The notes: generated by a model from the letters alone, not told the origin. Counted from the stretch's first letter, positions 28,240 to 41,541 are shown. The stretch is DNA of 64,000 nucleotides from Sciurus carolinensis (GCF_902686445.1 NC_062232.1:15854897-15918896), one strand, 5' to 3'. A program made the numbers and translations.

Positions 28240-28400
28240 TACTTTTTTCATACTGTTCCAGAAAAACTCAGTAATAAGTAATTATATTAATTGCCTTTAT
28301 CGCTAATTAGATTTTTAAAACATCAGTTCTCATGGACCTTTAACCTCAGACCAAGTTGCTATTTAGACAGGACAGACAGCTATAGCTCAGGGGGTGGGTA
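28240..28400. promoter_or_regulatory. Candidate conserved non-coding block
   Basis: Contains TTATATTAATTGCCTTTATC GCTAATTAGATTTTTAAAAC around 28281-28320, two homeodomain cores about 20 bp apart in unique sequence at the start of a long SINE-free stretch. Inference only. Confidence 0.35.
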
Positions 28401-30296
28401 GGGATGGGAAGAGCCTCTGCAATCTTTTCTGAAAGACACACACCTCTTTCACAGTCCAGAAATACCACTGGGAGGTAAGAAGCTAAGAGTCCTATGACCT
28501 GCTGTGGGACCCATGTGCTGATTGATCTAGAGCCTTTTACCCTGACCTTTACATACCAAAGGGGGGGAAAAAACTCTTTTCCCTGGAGACAACCTTCTCC
28601 ATTCCCACCCTCTTAAACCTTGTGACTGCAAATGGCATGGCTAGAACAAGCCACACACCAGTGGCATGTTGGTACCCAGATAAAGAATCCAAGCAGTAGA
28701 TCAGATTCCTGTCAGCTGCAAAAGAGCCGGCACTCCAGCTGCTTCTCATTTTTTATTTTTAAATGGCAGGATGGACTCAAGGGCATGTTGGCCTGTCACC
28801 CAAGGAGAGACTGAAGATTAAAAAAGATAAAACCAAAACCCTTGAGGGTGCACAAACTCACATGACACTGGGAACTGAACAAGTACTTGAGAAAAGTACA
28901 CACAGGATTTTATAAACAAGTTATTAGCATGTGTCTCTTAGTGACATGGTAGGGGAGGAAACTGAACATGGGAGGAAAAAAACTAAAAAGAAACAGGTCA
29001 ACTACAGACCAATTCCTACTCTGTGGAACTATTGGAATCATTCTTCTACTATTAATTTAAAATTTTTTCAGAACTGAACCCAGAGTATTAAAATGGTGGA
29101 TGTGCTACCAGAGACAAAGTTATCTACTCAGTCCTCCAAACCAAAGGGCATGCAAAATTAAAGCCAACAATATTTGAACAGTCTAATTAGGGAGAAGAAC
29201 TTACCTATGCAGAATACAAATGTGTTTTCTTTTTTTCCTTATACTGCCACCATCACCACCAAATCATTCTCGACTAATTCTTACAAGCTGAAGACCAACT
29301 TGGATTTTGATGTATAAACTGCTTTTGACGATATTTCATTTTAAATAGATAAACACTTTTTAAAAAAATGCAAGCTGAAGACACCCTTTTGAGAAACTAA
29401 GAGAACAGATGTGGAAGCCATTTGTTTAGATGAAGAGGAATTTTCGCTTTTATAGGAATACAATGATTCATGAAGAGGAAAAAAGTCTGTCATCAAGTTT
29501 ACTTCAATAGATACTCTTGGGTTTGAGGCAGCTTTCTAAATATGGCCATTGCTTTTCTTCATATCTCAACTCTCCTGAAATATCTCAAACTACCACTAAC
29601 AAACATCACTTTTATTGTCTTTGTTCTTTTAAATTTTCTGCTTAGTTAATATATTGTGCATGGGGGAAAAGCACAACTCTAGTTACTACAGCAATCATAC
29701 TTTCTTTTATTGCTTAGGTAGCTGGACAAAATACCTACCACTTTGGTAATTTATTAAAAACATGCAAGTTTAAGATTATTTAATAGAAATTAAGAAACCC
29801 TAACAATAATTCTAAAATAATGCTCTCCTCAACCTCAAATGACATGGAATAAGAGAATAGTGAAATTTTTCCCAAGAACCTGTATCAAAGAGGAAAATTA
29901 CCTTTCTTGCTTTCTGTTTAATGGAGATGCTAAGATCAACTAAGCCAGGAAAAGAAAAAGGCATTAGGATCAATTTAGAAAACTGCTTAGAAAGCTTCTC
30001 TCCTTCCATCTTATGCTCTCCATCCCTGTGTACCGTCCCACATCCACTCTCGGTGGGTCTGTCTATAGGTCTCTCTCTCTCTCTGTTAAGAGGCAAAAGA
30101 TTTGTAGGTATGAAGTGCTTGCTTACCATACTTCTCTGCTTCTTCAACAAAAAGATAAGGCAAAACCAGTCAATGCTGCTCAATTTTTTTTAAAAAACAA
30201 CGAAAAAGAATTCTCTTAACTTCCTATCCCAACCATGAAAATTCTGCCATGAGTCCAAATAACAATAAAAGAAATAATAATCTCTTCTAGATGTCA

Positions 30297-30456
30297 TGAT
30301 TTAGAAGAAAGACCAATAGTGTAGAAGAAGGGGATCAGGGACAGGGAAGAAGAAAGGAATTGGGAAGTAGGAACAATTAAATTATATGCATGTACCAATA
30401 TGCCACAATGAAAATCACCATTCTGTATAATTAATGTGCAGCAATTTAAAAAAAAG
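30297..30456 (+). mobile_element. Probable L1 3' UTR fragment
   Basis: Purine-rich stretch, then ATGCATGTACCAATATGCCA and CATTCTGTATAATTAATGTG before an A run. It looks like a short 3' end related to the L1 ends at 44 and 62 kb. Confidence 0.45.
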
Positions 30457-33184
30457 AATGAGGCAAATAAGCAGAGGGAAATAGAGAAGGAAAAGAGATG
30501 AGGGATAATGTCTGATTTTTTACTTACCATTCTTCGTGTGTGTGTGTGTTGTTTGTTTTTTGCTTTTTGTTTTTTTGACCCAGCTATATCCCTATAATTG
30601 AGAAGTGTAGCTGTAAACATTTCCTTTTACTTAAGATATTTCCTTATTACATTAGATACTGTTATGCTTTTCAGCAAATTATTTCACGTTTGGTTAATCG
30701 ATCCCATTCTAATTTCTGTCAACTGCAACTAAAATACTGAATTATAAAATGTTAACACATATTTCTTCACACACATAAAAATAATCTCTTCTGCAATACC
30801 TCCATTTGCCAATATTTTGTCACTTTACTTTCTATAGTTCCTATTTTTCAAAACTAGATGTTTTAACCTATTTGAAACACAACATTAATTTTAATGTACA
30901 TTTTCAAACTACACAAACTATGAGCTTTGACTCAGTCTATGAACCTCCTACTGATCTACAAAATTCTGGATTTGTGTACATTAGGATATTTTTCTGAAAA
31001 AGAATTCACACTTTCACCTAATTTTCAGAAGGGTCAGAGCCCAAAAAAGCTTGGCCTCCTCCTTAAAACGTGTAGTGATTTTACACATATGCCAAACCAG
31101 TACTAAAATAGTATAGGGAGCTACTTGGTAAATCTTATACTCCTGGCTGCTCTTGATTGTACCCAAGAGATTGCCAAAGAGAAGCAACTGGTTTTTTTGG
31201 CTCCAATGCTGCATAAAAATACTTTGCTAACCATCCTTAAAATGGGTATCAACCATCAGTCCCCAGGTGAGGGGAGAAAAAAAATAGATGAACCTCAATA
31301 AATCCAAGACCATTAATACAATATGTTAGTTTACAGATTGTCTATAAGGAATCTATCTCATCTCTCATAAATTTTACTATCTGTTTATTCAACACATCTT
31401 GAATTTGTACTACATGAGTACTCTTACAGGTATTGGGATGAAACAAAGAAAATGATATGATGTGACTTTAAAACAATCCTGCAGGCAGTCACATGGAGAA
31501 TGGGCTATGGGAAGTGAAGAGTAGAAGCAGAAGTCCAGGGAAGAGATACTTTGAGCATGGGATAAGGTAGTAGCAGCAAAGCTGCGTAAAAAGCAGTGAG
31601 GACACGCTGAAGGTTTAGACGTAGGAAGTAAGGAAAAAAGAAGTCAAAAATAAATCCTTGATCTGGGGCTTGAGTAATGAATGGGTAGATGGTGGTATCT
31701 CTTAAATTCACAATGAGATGGCAAAAACATGTTCACAAAACTAGTAGTGAGAAAGCTGACTACAAGAGTTTAGTTATAAAGCTGGATTGCCTAATTCTTG
31801 TACTAATGCTGGTGAGTATTAATGATGGACGTTTCAGATTTACCTGGCCCTTCCACAACCCTTGCTCCAGCAAGGAAATAGTACTTCTGCTCTCTCATTA
31901 GCTCTAGCTCCCATATACCAGTATTTATAATTCTTCTTCTCTCCTTTATTTCTAAATTCTACATTTAACCCTCTTGTATACAAGCAGCAATCTAATGTTA
32001 TATTTCACTCTGAAGACTGAACACTTAATATTGAATATTTTCTAACAATATCATTTCCTGTCTCAATCTATCGCCTTTTTTTTTTTACAATCTTAGGAGT
32101 AACCCTGAATAAATTCCCTATCTCAACAAATACAAGAGACTGAGCACTGAGAGAAGACTAAAAGTAGTTAAACTGATCTGAAGGAACTTAAAAGACAATA
32201 TGATCACTTCCAACTACACAGTTTTCACTGTTTGACAATGAAAGGAATGAAACCCAAAATGTGGAAAGTAAGAAAAGGAAGACTGAGTCAACAGAAGTCC
32301 CACACTAATGGTCTGATCTATTAAAACCTCTTTGGAGGCAAGTCTAACTCTTCAGAAAAGCCTGAAAAGAAAAGGAACATGGCTCTGGGTCCATTCAGGG
32401 AATAGTGCCATTAATATAAAAAGAGAGAGACGGCAGCACTGTAAAAAGAGGAAGGAAATGAATGGTTTCTGATACCATCATTTAAATTCTGATGCCATCA
32501 TGGAAATTCCCTTGTCCCTACTTACTGTATCTTGAAGAAAAGAAAACAATGAGAGATATAAGGCTCCAGGTCAGGAACAGACATGTCTGGAAACATGAGA
32601 TCTAGCCAGTTTTGGTGGCATGCAATCTATGTCCCAGTAACTGACAACAGTTTCATTTCTTTATATTTTGGGTCTTGACCCTCCCCCATCTTAAACGCAA
32701 TAAGAAAGCAGTGAAGACTGCTTTATAGTTTTATTCTCAGAACTCACATTGTTCTTTCAAAGGTGAGTAAAATTTCTTCTTGCCAAAATTAATGACCACT
32801 TCTTAAAAGAGATTCAACAATCATCCAAGCATCTACCCTAATGGAATCAGAAGGTCCTTTGCTGTCTTCCCTTTATCATCACTGCACTCCACCAGATCCT
32901 AATAACAAAGTCCATACATGAACATGTCTCCAGACACTAAATATTCCACAAGGGCAAACCCCCCACCATCGAATCAGTAACCTTTTTCCATAACTAGAAC
33001 AATAACCTCTGTATAATCCCCATATATATGCTTGAGAAATGAATGACCTGTCATAAAGCAAATAGATTTAAGACATAAGCCTATTGTTGTCAAGATTATT
33101 TAGGGCATAAAATTGTTACCCAAGATAGGTTTCTTCATGTTTAGGTCAACGTTAAAATGTTTTCCAAATATGCCAGATATCTTA

Positions 33185-33598
33185 CCTTCACTCCACCTGC
33201 TTTCTGGGTGGGAGGGAAGGCTGACCTAATGGACTACATAAAAGAGCTCCAGTGCTCCTAATTTAAAATGGAACTTGGCTAATGAGGAACACTGCATTGA
33301 TCAGAAGGGAAGAGAATGAGGGCAGTTATTTATGCCCCTGGCTATCCTTTGAGGGTTCATGTAGAGCCTGGCTGGGCCCATCCACCAACAATCAGAAAGC
33401 CCTCTTCACCCAGTTTGCTCCTTTCTGGTAAGGTAGCTTACCTTTCATGCCACCGGATAACAACCCAGCTATTACTAGTCCCAGAGTTTACACAATTCTC
33501 TTGAGATTTCACTATAGTATGCCCACATTTTTATAAATAATCCCTTTACTAATCCCAGTGTCATCTCTTTCCTGCCAGGATCCTGACTGATAGACCAA
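33185..33598 (+). repeat. Ancient interspersed repeat, probably a LINE 3' region
   Basis: Phrases such as TTACCTTTCATGCCACCGGA, CTATTACTAGTCCCAGAG and the end CTTTCCTGCCAGGATCCTGA CTGATAGAC are those of an old dispersed mammalian repeat. Family not certain. Confidence 0.4.
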
Positions 33599-35199
33599 AA
33601 GAAGCAGTTTTGGTATGTCTTGCTTGAAATTTCATCCTCCTGAAAATAGACTCACAAGAACCATCACACCTCAGAAATCTCAATTTTTAAGATTTATAAA
33701 CTTTCTTTAAAGAGAAAACCTATGATGTATCTCTTTTTACTATGACATATTAACTAAAACTGCTCAAATCTTTACTTCATTTAGTTCTATTTTATCCAAA
33801 GAAAAAGAAAAATACCAGAATACTGCTTTTACCATAAGGTCTTAACAATTTAGAAAATTATTACATGCTATTATTATTATATATTAAGTTACATGGTTAA
33901 TTTCCATGTGTATAATTTGGATCTCTAATTAAACTGCACGTTAACATTGAGGTACAGTACCATATCTTACATTTGTTTTCCTCTCATTCAATCATGTTTT
34001 GCAATAGTTCCTTTAACAGAGACTATACATGAAAAATATCTGTTAACAGTTAGCAATATTCCGCCCCCCCCCCCAAAAAAAAGAACATAAGGAGACAGAA
34101 AAGATGGCCCCAAGAGATATGTTCAGTCACTTCAGTATTTCTTATCTAGCATGCATTATCAAGAGATTCTGTCACAAGAAAAAGATAAAAGCTTCACTGC
34201 AAGGTGAATATAAAATTTTAGGAAAACAGCTGTATACCCATTAAGATTATTTTCCACAAGTAGCCAACATGAAATAGAATTTACAACAGAGACAGGAAGA
34301 AGAGTAGGTGGAGTTAGAATAGAAGGAAATGAGGAGGCTCAACAAGAATTAATTACTGGTAATTACACATGCTACAGCCTCTCTTCTTTCTCCACCCTCT
34401 AGCTAATCAACAGTGGGAACAGATGTGGTCTGTGGTATTGGAGAGGGGAGTGCTTAACAGCTGTTTGGAGAACATGCCATTAAAAAGCAGCCTTGTCCAC
34501 AGAAACCCAAGAGTTTTACTGTTTGAAAGAAAAGAGGTAATGAAAATGGTCACAGCCTTACTTTGAACTTCAGCTCATTCAGGCCAATCATTAAAAAGTC
34601 TTTCTAAAAAAAGTATAGAGATGAAAACTATGTGAATATGTCTGACAACTGTTAATAAAGTTACTATGGCATTTTTTTGGATTTTAAGTTTGTGATATTT
34701 GCTATATTTTTAAACAAGGTTTGTTGTGATTTTTTCCTCTTCAAAAATGAATATTCACTTTTTTAAATCAAAAAAGGTATTTCTCATGATTTCTGATAAT
34801 CTGGCAGCAGCTTGAGTATTTAAGAGTGCCTCAGTATTTGTATCCATTTCACATATCTTACCCAAGTACTCCTGAAACCAGTTAAAAATCCAACTATTTG
34901 TTATTGAGTAATCACACAAAAAATCTTAGCTCTGATAATGATGAGCACAAGAAAAACTTAAAACTCCCACTATAGGGAATGCTAAATTAGGGTGAAATGA
35001 TCCTAAATTTGCTAGACCATCTTTCTGAACATTCATACACAGAATAAGAGCCCTACACAATATAGAACTCAGAACATTCCACTTTTATATCTTATACAAT
35101 TTGATATAAGTCAATGCATATGATCTTTCTAAAAAACAAAAACAAATGAAAGCTTAAGAATAAATTAAAAAAACAATAAACAAAAGCTTTAACAGGAAA

Positions 35200-35640
35200 T
35201 GTTGCTTGCTCACAGAACAAAAGTTCCAGCTTCTTTCTGGTAAGTTGCATTTGCTTCCTCCTAACTCTGGTGACTACCAGTCTGGCAGAGTTGGGAGGGT
35301 CGATGCCATTCCCATCCCTTCCAGTACACTCAGGAAGCCCAAAGAATGAGGATAAGTGGCATAGATCTGGCTTAATTAGCAGTTAACTGCTACCTCTGAT
35401 CTGAAACACTTATGCTGGAGTAGCAGAGAAGATTTTTGTCTTAGGAACCGGTTAAATTCCAAAAGGCTATAAATAAGTCCATTTGTTCACAAATCCAAAG
35501 TGGTTTTCAATAAATGACTGATTATGCCACCGATTGACAGCAAGCACATTGACTGCTTTCGCTGAAGTGTGCAACTGTGTTGGAAGCTTTGAAAGTTCTT
35601 GAGCAGCTTAACAAGTGTTAAGTTCTTCTTAGGTTAAATG
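35200..35640. promoter_or_regulatory. Candidate conserved non-coding block with 16-bp palindrome
   Basis: Repeat-free. It holds TAATTAG (35373-35379), overlapping the perfect palindrome TAGCAGTTAACTGCTA (35377-35392), and a PBX/MEIS-like CGATTGACAG (35531-35540). Such motif density inside the POLA1-ARX region suggests an enhancer. Conservation has not been tested. Confidence 0.45.
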
Positions 35641-36559
35641 TTATTTATATTTATGTGTGTGGGAAGTATATAAACACACAGAATGTTTGAAAGAGCACAT
35701 ATTCATATGCGCTAGCAAGACACGACACTAATTTCTCATATCTAATCTTATTAAATTGAACTTGCATATTCTCAAATTTACTTCTGTGTATTTTTTGGGC
35801 AATTTCAAAAATTTCATTCAGTTTCAGTATATGCAAATTTCACAAACTATGATTCAATCCTGTTGGGGATAATTAGAGAAAGATGAAGCTGGGGTTGAAA
35901 ATAGGAAAGGAAGGTAAAAGCTAATGCCAGGCATAAAGATTTTTAGAATGAAGGCACACACTGATGGCATGGAACAGTCAGCAGCAGAGGTGGGGGAAGG
36001 AAATGAGTAAGATGCAAGTGGGGAGCTCCAGGGAGATGGACATCAACAATTTCTAAGTTTGAAAATCAGAAAGGCAACGAACAGTTAAAAAGAAAACCAG
36101 CCACAGGGAAGGAGGGCAAGTGCCTTGAAGCATGCTTATTATTTGCAACAAAGCTAATTTTCTATCAAAGAAGGAATAACATATGAAAAAGATAGTATCA
36201 CTTGTTACTAAACAAAAGAGCATAAGTTAAAGAGTCTTTCGTATGATATTTAGAAAACTTTTTAAATGAATGCAAATACTGTTTATTCCTAAGAGTTTTC
36301 ATGGATATACATCAACTTCAGACCCCCGAGGCCATAGTTACCATGAGGTCTAAAGTTCTCAGACTTAAATTCTACATTCATGACAGTTTTCAGGAACTTC
36401 AAGCTTCTAGGGAGAAAAAAGACTACACCCTTCCTTTGCAATTCACCAGGACAAAGCTATTCTTCCTGATGTGCTGTGCAAACCCACCTTTTGATCCCTA
36501 GAAATAATTTTAATTATCTGCAAAAAAGCATAGAAGAAAGTTTAAATTAATCCTTCATC

Positions 36560-36960
36560 TTGAATTATGTTGCTTTTCTGCATCAGCAAAGACACACTGC
36601 CATGCAAAATAATGAGCTTTTTTTCTGATAGAGAATATATTTGGGAGAGAAATGGGAGTTTCTGGCAAAAAATAAAGGCTTCATTACTTCAGCTTTAAAT
36701 GTAAATTAGGCACTCAGCAGCTTGCAAGTTAGGACAATTTTCCTTACACAAGATAAGATGAATTATATTTTATTCCTTAGTTTTTAACAAGAGTCACTTC
36801 CTTAGACATACCTAACCCTTAAACAAAGGCTGTTCTTTGTCACAGCTAGGGAAATGTTTTTATTACTGATGTTCTTTAAATATGAATAAAAATCTCTTTT
36901 CTATACTCATGCTCATAACAAGCTGTTACTTCAGCAAAAAATATCTAAAATGAATATAGA
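36560..36960. promoter_or_regulatory. Candidate conserved non-coding block with inverted SOX-type motifs
   Basis: Unique sequence with AAATTAGG near 36704 and the inverted pair ACAAAG-N6-CTTTGT (36823-36840). Candidate enhancer by texture only. Confidence 0.35.
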
Positions 36961-37039
36961 AATAAAAGGGGGAATATTTGCTTTCTATGTGAACATTACA
37001 GATATCATCCCAACTAGCAGAAAGGCCTTTTTTTAAAAA

Positions 37040-37990
37040 AATCCATGAATAGGGGCGATCTTTCCATTTGTGTCTTCAATTTTTTTTCATCAGTTATTTA
37101 CAGTTTTTAGTGTACAGGTATTCTATATCCGTGGTTAAATTTATTCCTAAATATTTTATTATTATTTGTTGCATTGAGGATGGAAACTTGGGCCTCACAC
37201 ATGCTAGGCAAATGCTTCTACCACTGAGCTACATCCCAGTCCATAGTTCATTCTTTTTGATGCTAATGTAAATGGGATTATTTTTCTATCTTTTTCAGAT
37301 AATCCATTGCTAATATATAGGACAATTGATTTTTGTATATTAATTTATTATCCTGCATCTTTACAGATTCACTTCTTCTAATGTTATTTGGTGGAGTATA
37401 TGGGGTTTTCTAAGATAGTGCTCTCTACAAAGTCAGATTAACTTTTTCCTTTCTAATATAGATGATTTTATTTCTTTCTCTTCCCTAATTGCTCTGGCTA
37501 TTACTTCCAGTTCTATGATGAATACAAGAGTGGGCATCCTTGATTTGCTCCTGATCTTCATAGAAAAACTTTCAGCTTTTCATTGCTGAGTTTGATATTA
37601 GTTTTATATTATTATGGCCTTTATTGTGTTGAGGTACATTTCTTGTCTGTTTAATTTGCAGACAGTTTTTAACATGAAAGAATGTTGAACTTTGTCAAAT
37701 ACTTTTTCCTGCATGAGATGATATGATTTTTAACTTCATTATGTTAAAGTGTATCACATTTATTGATTTATAATTATTGACCCATTCCTGCATTACAGGG
37801 ATAAATCCCACTTGATCATGATGTATAATCCTTTTCATGTGCTACTGAATTCATTTTGCTTGTATTTTATTGAGGATTTTTGCATCTCTGGTCATCAGGG
37901 ATATTTACCTATAATTTTCTTTTTCTTGTAGCATCCTTATCTGGCTTTGATATGAAAATAATGCTGGTCTTGTAAAAAGAGTTTATCTTT
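37040..37990 (-). mobile_element. L1M-type LINE (element 1), inverted 5' segment
   Basis: Antisense ORF2 reverse-transcriptase region. Read on the minus strand from 37975 down it runs through ACCAGCATTATTTTCATATC and GCCAGAGCAATTAGG, and ends near 37045 at GACACAAATGGAAAGATCG. The sense half starts at about 37995 with the ORF2 sequence that should follow next. This is the signature of a 5' inversion by twin priming. An ID SINE interrupts it at 37157-37242. Confidence 0.85.
37157..37242 (-). mobile_element. ID SINE inserted in L1
   Basis: Antisense ID: GCATTGAGGATGGAAACTTG, CATGCTAGGCAAATGC and CACTGAGCTACATCCCAG. Confidence 0.85.
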
Positions 37991-39438
37991 AAAATGAGAA
38001 TTAATAGTGTCCATACAACCCAAAGCAATTTTCAGAGTCAATGCAATTACTATCAAAATTCCAAGGCATTTTTGAAAGAAATAGAAAAGAGAAAATAATT
38101 TCAAAGTTTGTATGGAATCCAAACAGCCAAAGCAATTCTGAGAAAGAACAAAGCTGGAGGCATCAATCTCTGATTTCAAATTATATCCCAGAGCTACAAT
38201 AATCAAAAAGTTACTGGTATAAAAGAATATACAGACCAATGGAACAGAAGAGAGAGCCCAGAAATAAACCCATGCATATATAGTCAACTAATGCTTGACA
38301 ATGGCAATGAAAACATACAATGGGAAAGGAATGCTTTAATAAATGACAATGTAAAAATCGAATATCCACATGCAAAAGAGTAAGACTGGACTCACACCAT
38401 ATACAAAAAATTAACTCAAAATGAATTAAAGACTTAAATGTAAGATCTGAAACCATAAAATCCTAGAAGAAAACAGAGGGGGAAAGATCCTTAACATTGG
38501 TCTTGGCAGTGATTTTTGGCTGACCTAAAAGCACCAATGAAAATAAAAATAAGCAAGTGGAACTACATCAAAATAAAGGAAACAATTAACAAAATGAAAA
38601 GGCAACCTACAAGAAAGAAGATATTTGAACCATATTATCTCATAAGGGATTAATATCCAAAACACATAAGGAATGCATACAACTAAATAGCAAAAACAAA
38701 GCAAAGCACATGTTTTAAATAGATATTTTTCCAAAAAAGACACAGGAATGGTCAAAAAGTATGTGAAAAAGTACTTAATATCATTAATTCCCATAGAAAT
38801 GTACATTAAAACCACAATGTGATATTACCTCATACTTGTTACTATGGTTATTATCAAAAAGACAAGATATAATAAGTGTCAGTGAGGGTGTAGAGAAAAG
38901 GGAATTAACTGTGGGAGTGTATATTGGTATAGCCATTATGGAAAACAGTATGGAGGTTTCTCAAAAAATTAAAAACAAAACTACCATGCAATCCAGTAAT
39001 CTCACTTTGGGTATACATATTCAAAGGAAATCAAATGAGTATCTCAAAAAATATCTGCACCTCCATGTTGAGTGTAGCACTATTCACAATAACCAAAATA
39101 TGGAGAGATAAATTAAATGACCATCGACAATTGAATGGATAAAGAAAATGTAGGGTGTGTGAACACACACATGCACACACAGAGTAATATATAGTTTGGT
39201 CCCAAAAATGAAATTAATTTCATGTTCTTTGTAAGAACTTGGATGAGGCTAGAGATTATTACACTAAGTAAAAGAAGCCAGACATGCAAACAAAAACATT
39301 GCAATGATACCACTTAAATGTGGAACCTAAACATCAAACACATAGAAGCAGAGTAGAATAGTGGTTACCAGTGTCTGGGGAGTAGGAGAAATGGAAGGTG
39401 TTGGCCAAGGGAACAAACTTTATTATAAGATGAACAAG
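37991..39438 (+). mobile_element. L1M-type LINE (element 1), sense 3' segment up to the nested insertion
   Basis: Sense ORF2 C-terminal half followed by 3' UTR text of the L1MA type (AGAGTAGAATAGTGGTTACC, then AACTTTATTATAAGATGAAC). Many stops. It breaks off at the duplicated AAGATGAACAAG (39427-39438) and resumes at 42492. Confidence 0.88.
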
Positions 39439-39454
39439 TTCTAAAACAAGGATA

Positions 39455-39720
39455 TCTACTTTCCCCTCCCACTCCCCCGACTCTCAGAGTACTGATGATT
39501 TAACCCAGTGGTGCTGTACCATTAAGCTACATCCCTACCCCTTTTTAATTTTGGAACAGGGTCTCACTTATTTGCTTAGGGCCTCTCTAAGTTGCTGATG
39601 CTAAATGGCCTCAAACTTGGGAGCTTCCTGCCTCAGCCTCTTAAGTTTCTGGGATTACAGGTGCCCTGCTACTTTCACCACTCTTAACTGGGATTATGGG
39701 CATGTACCACCACATCTTAC
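39455..39720 (-). mobile_element. B1-ID composite SINE in L1 element 2
   Basis: Antisense ID part (AACCCAGTGGTGCTGTACCA), then B1 (GCCTCAGCCTCTTAAG and GGGATTACAGG). It is odd at the B1 head: TGGGATTA occurs twice, separated by L1-like TACTTTCACCACTCTTAAC. This suggests a small local duplication across the insertion border. Confidence 0.82.
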
Positions 39721-40702
39721 CCACTTTCACCAGTCTTCAGCACAGTACTGGAAGTGTTAGTCAGAGCAATTAGGCAAGAAGAAGAAATAAATGGCTTTGT
39801 AAATTGGAAAATGGAAAATCAAATTGCCTGTTTATAGATGGCAAGATCTTATTTGTAGAAAAACTTTTAGACACTTCTAAAAAACTGTTGGAACTAATAA
39901 ATGAATTCAGTATGGTTGTAAGATACAAAATCAACATACAAAAAAGTAGCATTTTTATACACCAATACCAAACAGACTGAAAAAGAAATTTAAAAGCAAT
40001 CCCACTTGTAAGCAAAAAAATAAGAAAATAAAAGGAATAAATTTTACCAAGGAAGTAAAAGACTACTACAAATAATAAAACACCTATATAGAGGACACAA
40101 AATGGAAAGAGATTCCATTCTCATGGATTAGAAGAATTAACACTGCTAGAATATCCACACTACTCAAAGCAATCAACAGAATCAATGCAATCTCCATTAA
40201 AACATCAATGACATTCTTCACAGAATTTGAAAAACCAATCACAGAGTCATATGGAACCTCCAAAGACTGAATGGCCAAAGCAGTTCTGAGCAAAAAGAAT
40301 AAAGCTGGAGGCATCACAATACCTCACTAGAGAACAAACAACAAAGGTATACTAACAAAAAAAAAGCATGATATTGGCATTAAAAACACACATATAGACC
40401 AAAGGAACAGAATAGAAAATCCAAAAATCAATCTACATATTTAGTCAATAAGTTTCAACAAAGGTGTTTAAGAATGAGTATTGAGGAAAAGACAGTCTCT
40501 TCAAAAAATAGTGCTGGGGAAACTGGATAGATATGTGCAGAAGAATGAAACTGGACCCTCTACCTGTCACCATACATAAAAATCAACTCAAAATGGATCA
40601 AAGATGTAAGACCTGAAAGTATGAAATTACCTGAAGAAAATATAGAGAAACACTTCAAGACACCAGCATAGGCAAAGATTCTTTGGATAAGACCCCCAAA
40701 AC

Positions 40703-40899
40703 AAGATGGGCATGGTAGCACATGCCTCTAATTCCAGTTCCTTGGGTGGCTGAGGCAAGAAGATCACAAATTCGTGGCCTGTCTGGATAAGGGAGATCAT
40801 GTCTCGAATTAAATTTTAAAAGGGTTGGGGATATAGCTCAGAGGAAGAATACTTCTGGGTTCAATCCTGAGTGCCACATACACACATACAAAAATTTAA
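40703..40899 (+). mobile_element. B1-ID composite SINE in L1 element 2
   Basis: GGGCATGGTAGCACATGCC to GAGTGCCACATAC. TAAGACCCC at both edges (40688-40696 and 40900-40908). Confidence 0.87.
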
Positions 40900-41541
40900 T
40901 AAGACCCCAAAAACACAGGCAATAAGAGCAAAACTAGATCAATGGGATTTTGTCAAACTAAAAATCTTGTGCAGAGCAAGGGAAACAATCAGAGTTAAGA
41001 GAGAACCTACAGAACAGGAGAAAATAGTTGCAAACTAGTTAAAACCTCAAAAGAGGTTGTTAATATTCAGAATATTTAAGGAACTCAAATTATTCGATAG
41101 CAAAAAAATAAAATATTAAAATCCAATAAAAATGGGCAAATAATCTAAATAGGTATTTCTCAAATACCTATTTAGATACACAGATAGCCAATAAGCACAT
41201 GAAAAAAAATGCTCAACATCACTAATCATCAGTAAAATACAAAAACCACAGTGTGATATCTCACCCCAATTAGAACGGCTATTATCAAAAGACAAAAAAC
41301 AAGTGCTGGGTAAGATGGAGAAAAAGGAACTCTTTTATACTGTTGGAAGGAATATAAATTAGTACATCCATTATGGAAAAAAGTGTGACAGTTCCTCAAA
41401 AAAACCGAAAACAGAATTACCAAACAATCTGGCAATTCCACTACTGAGTATATATCCAAAGGAAATGAAATCAGTATATAAGAGAGACACCTGGAATGAA
41501 GACATCCATCAACATGAGAATGGATTAAAAGTATGTGGCAT

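Noticed and set aside
29812..30183. Longest open frame in the window (123 codons, minus strand)
   Set aside because: Low-complexity, no recognisable domain, overlapped by open frames on the other strand, and no splice or promoter context. Chance ORF.
33316..33504. Possible exon with GGTAAG-like and splice-like ends
   Set aside because: The sequence lies inside an old interspersed repeat and does not encode a POLA1 segment.
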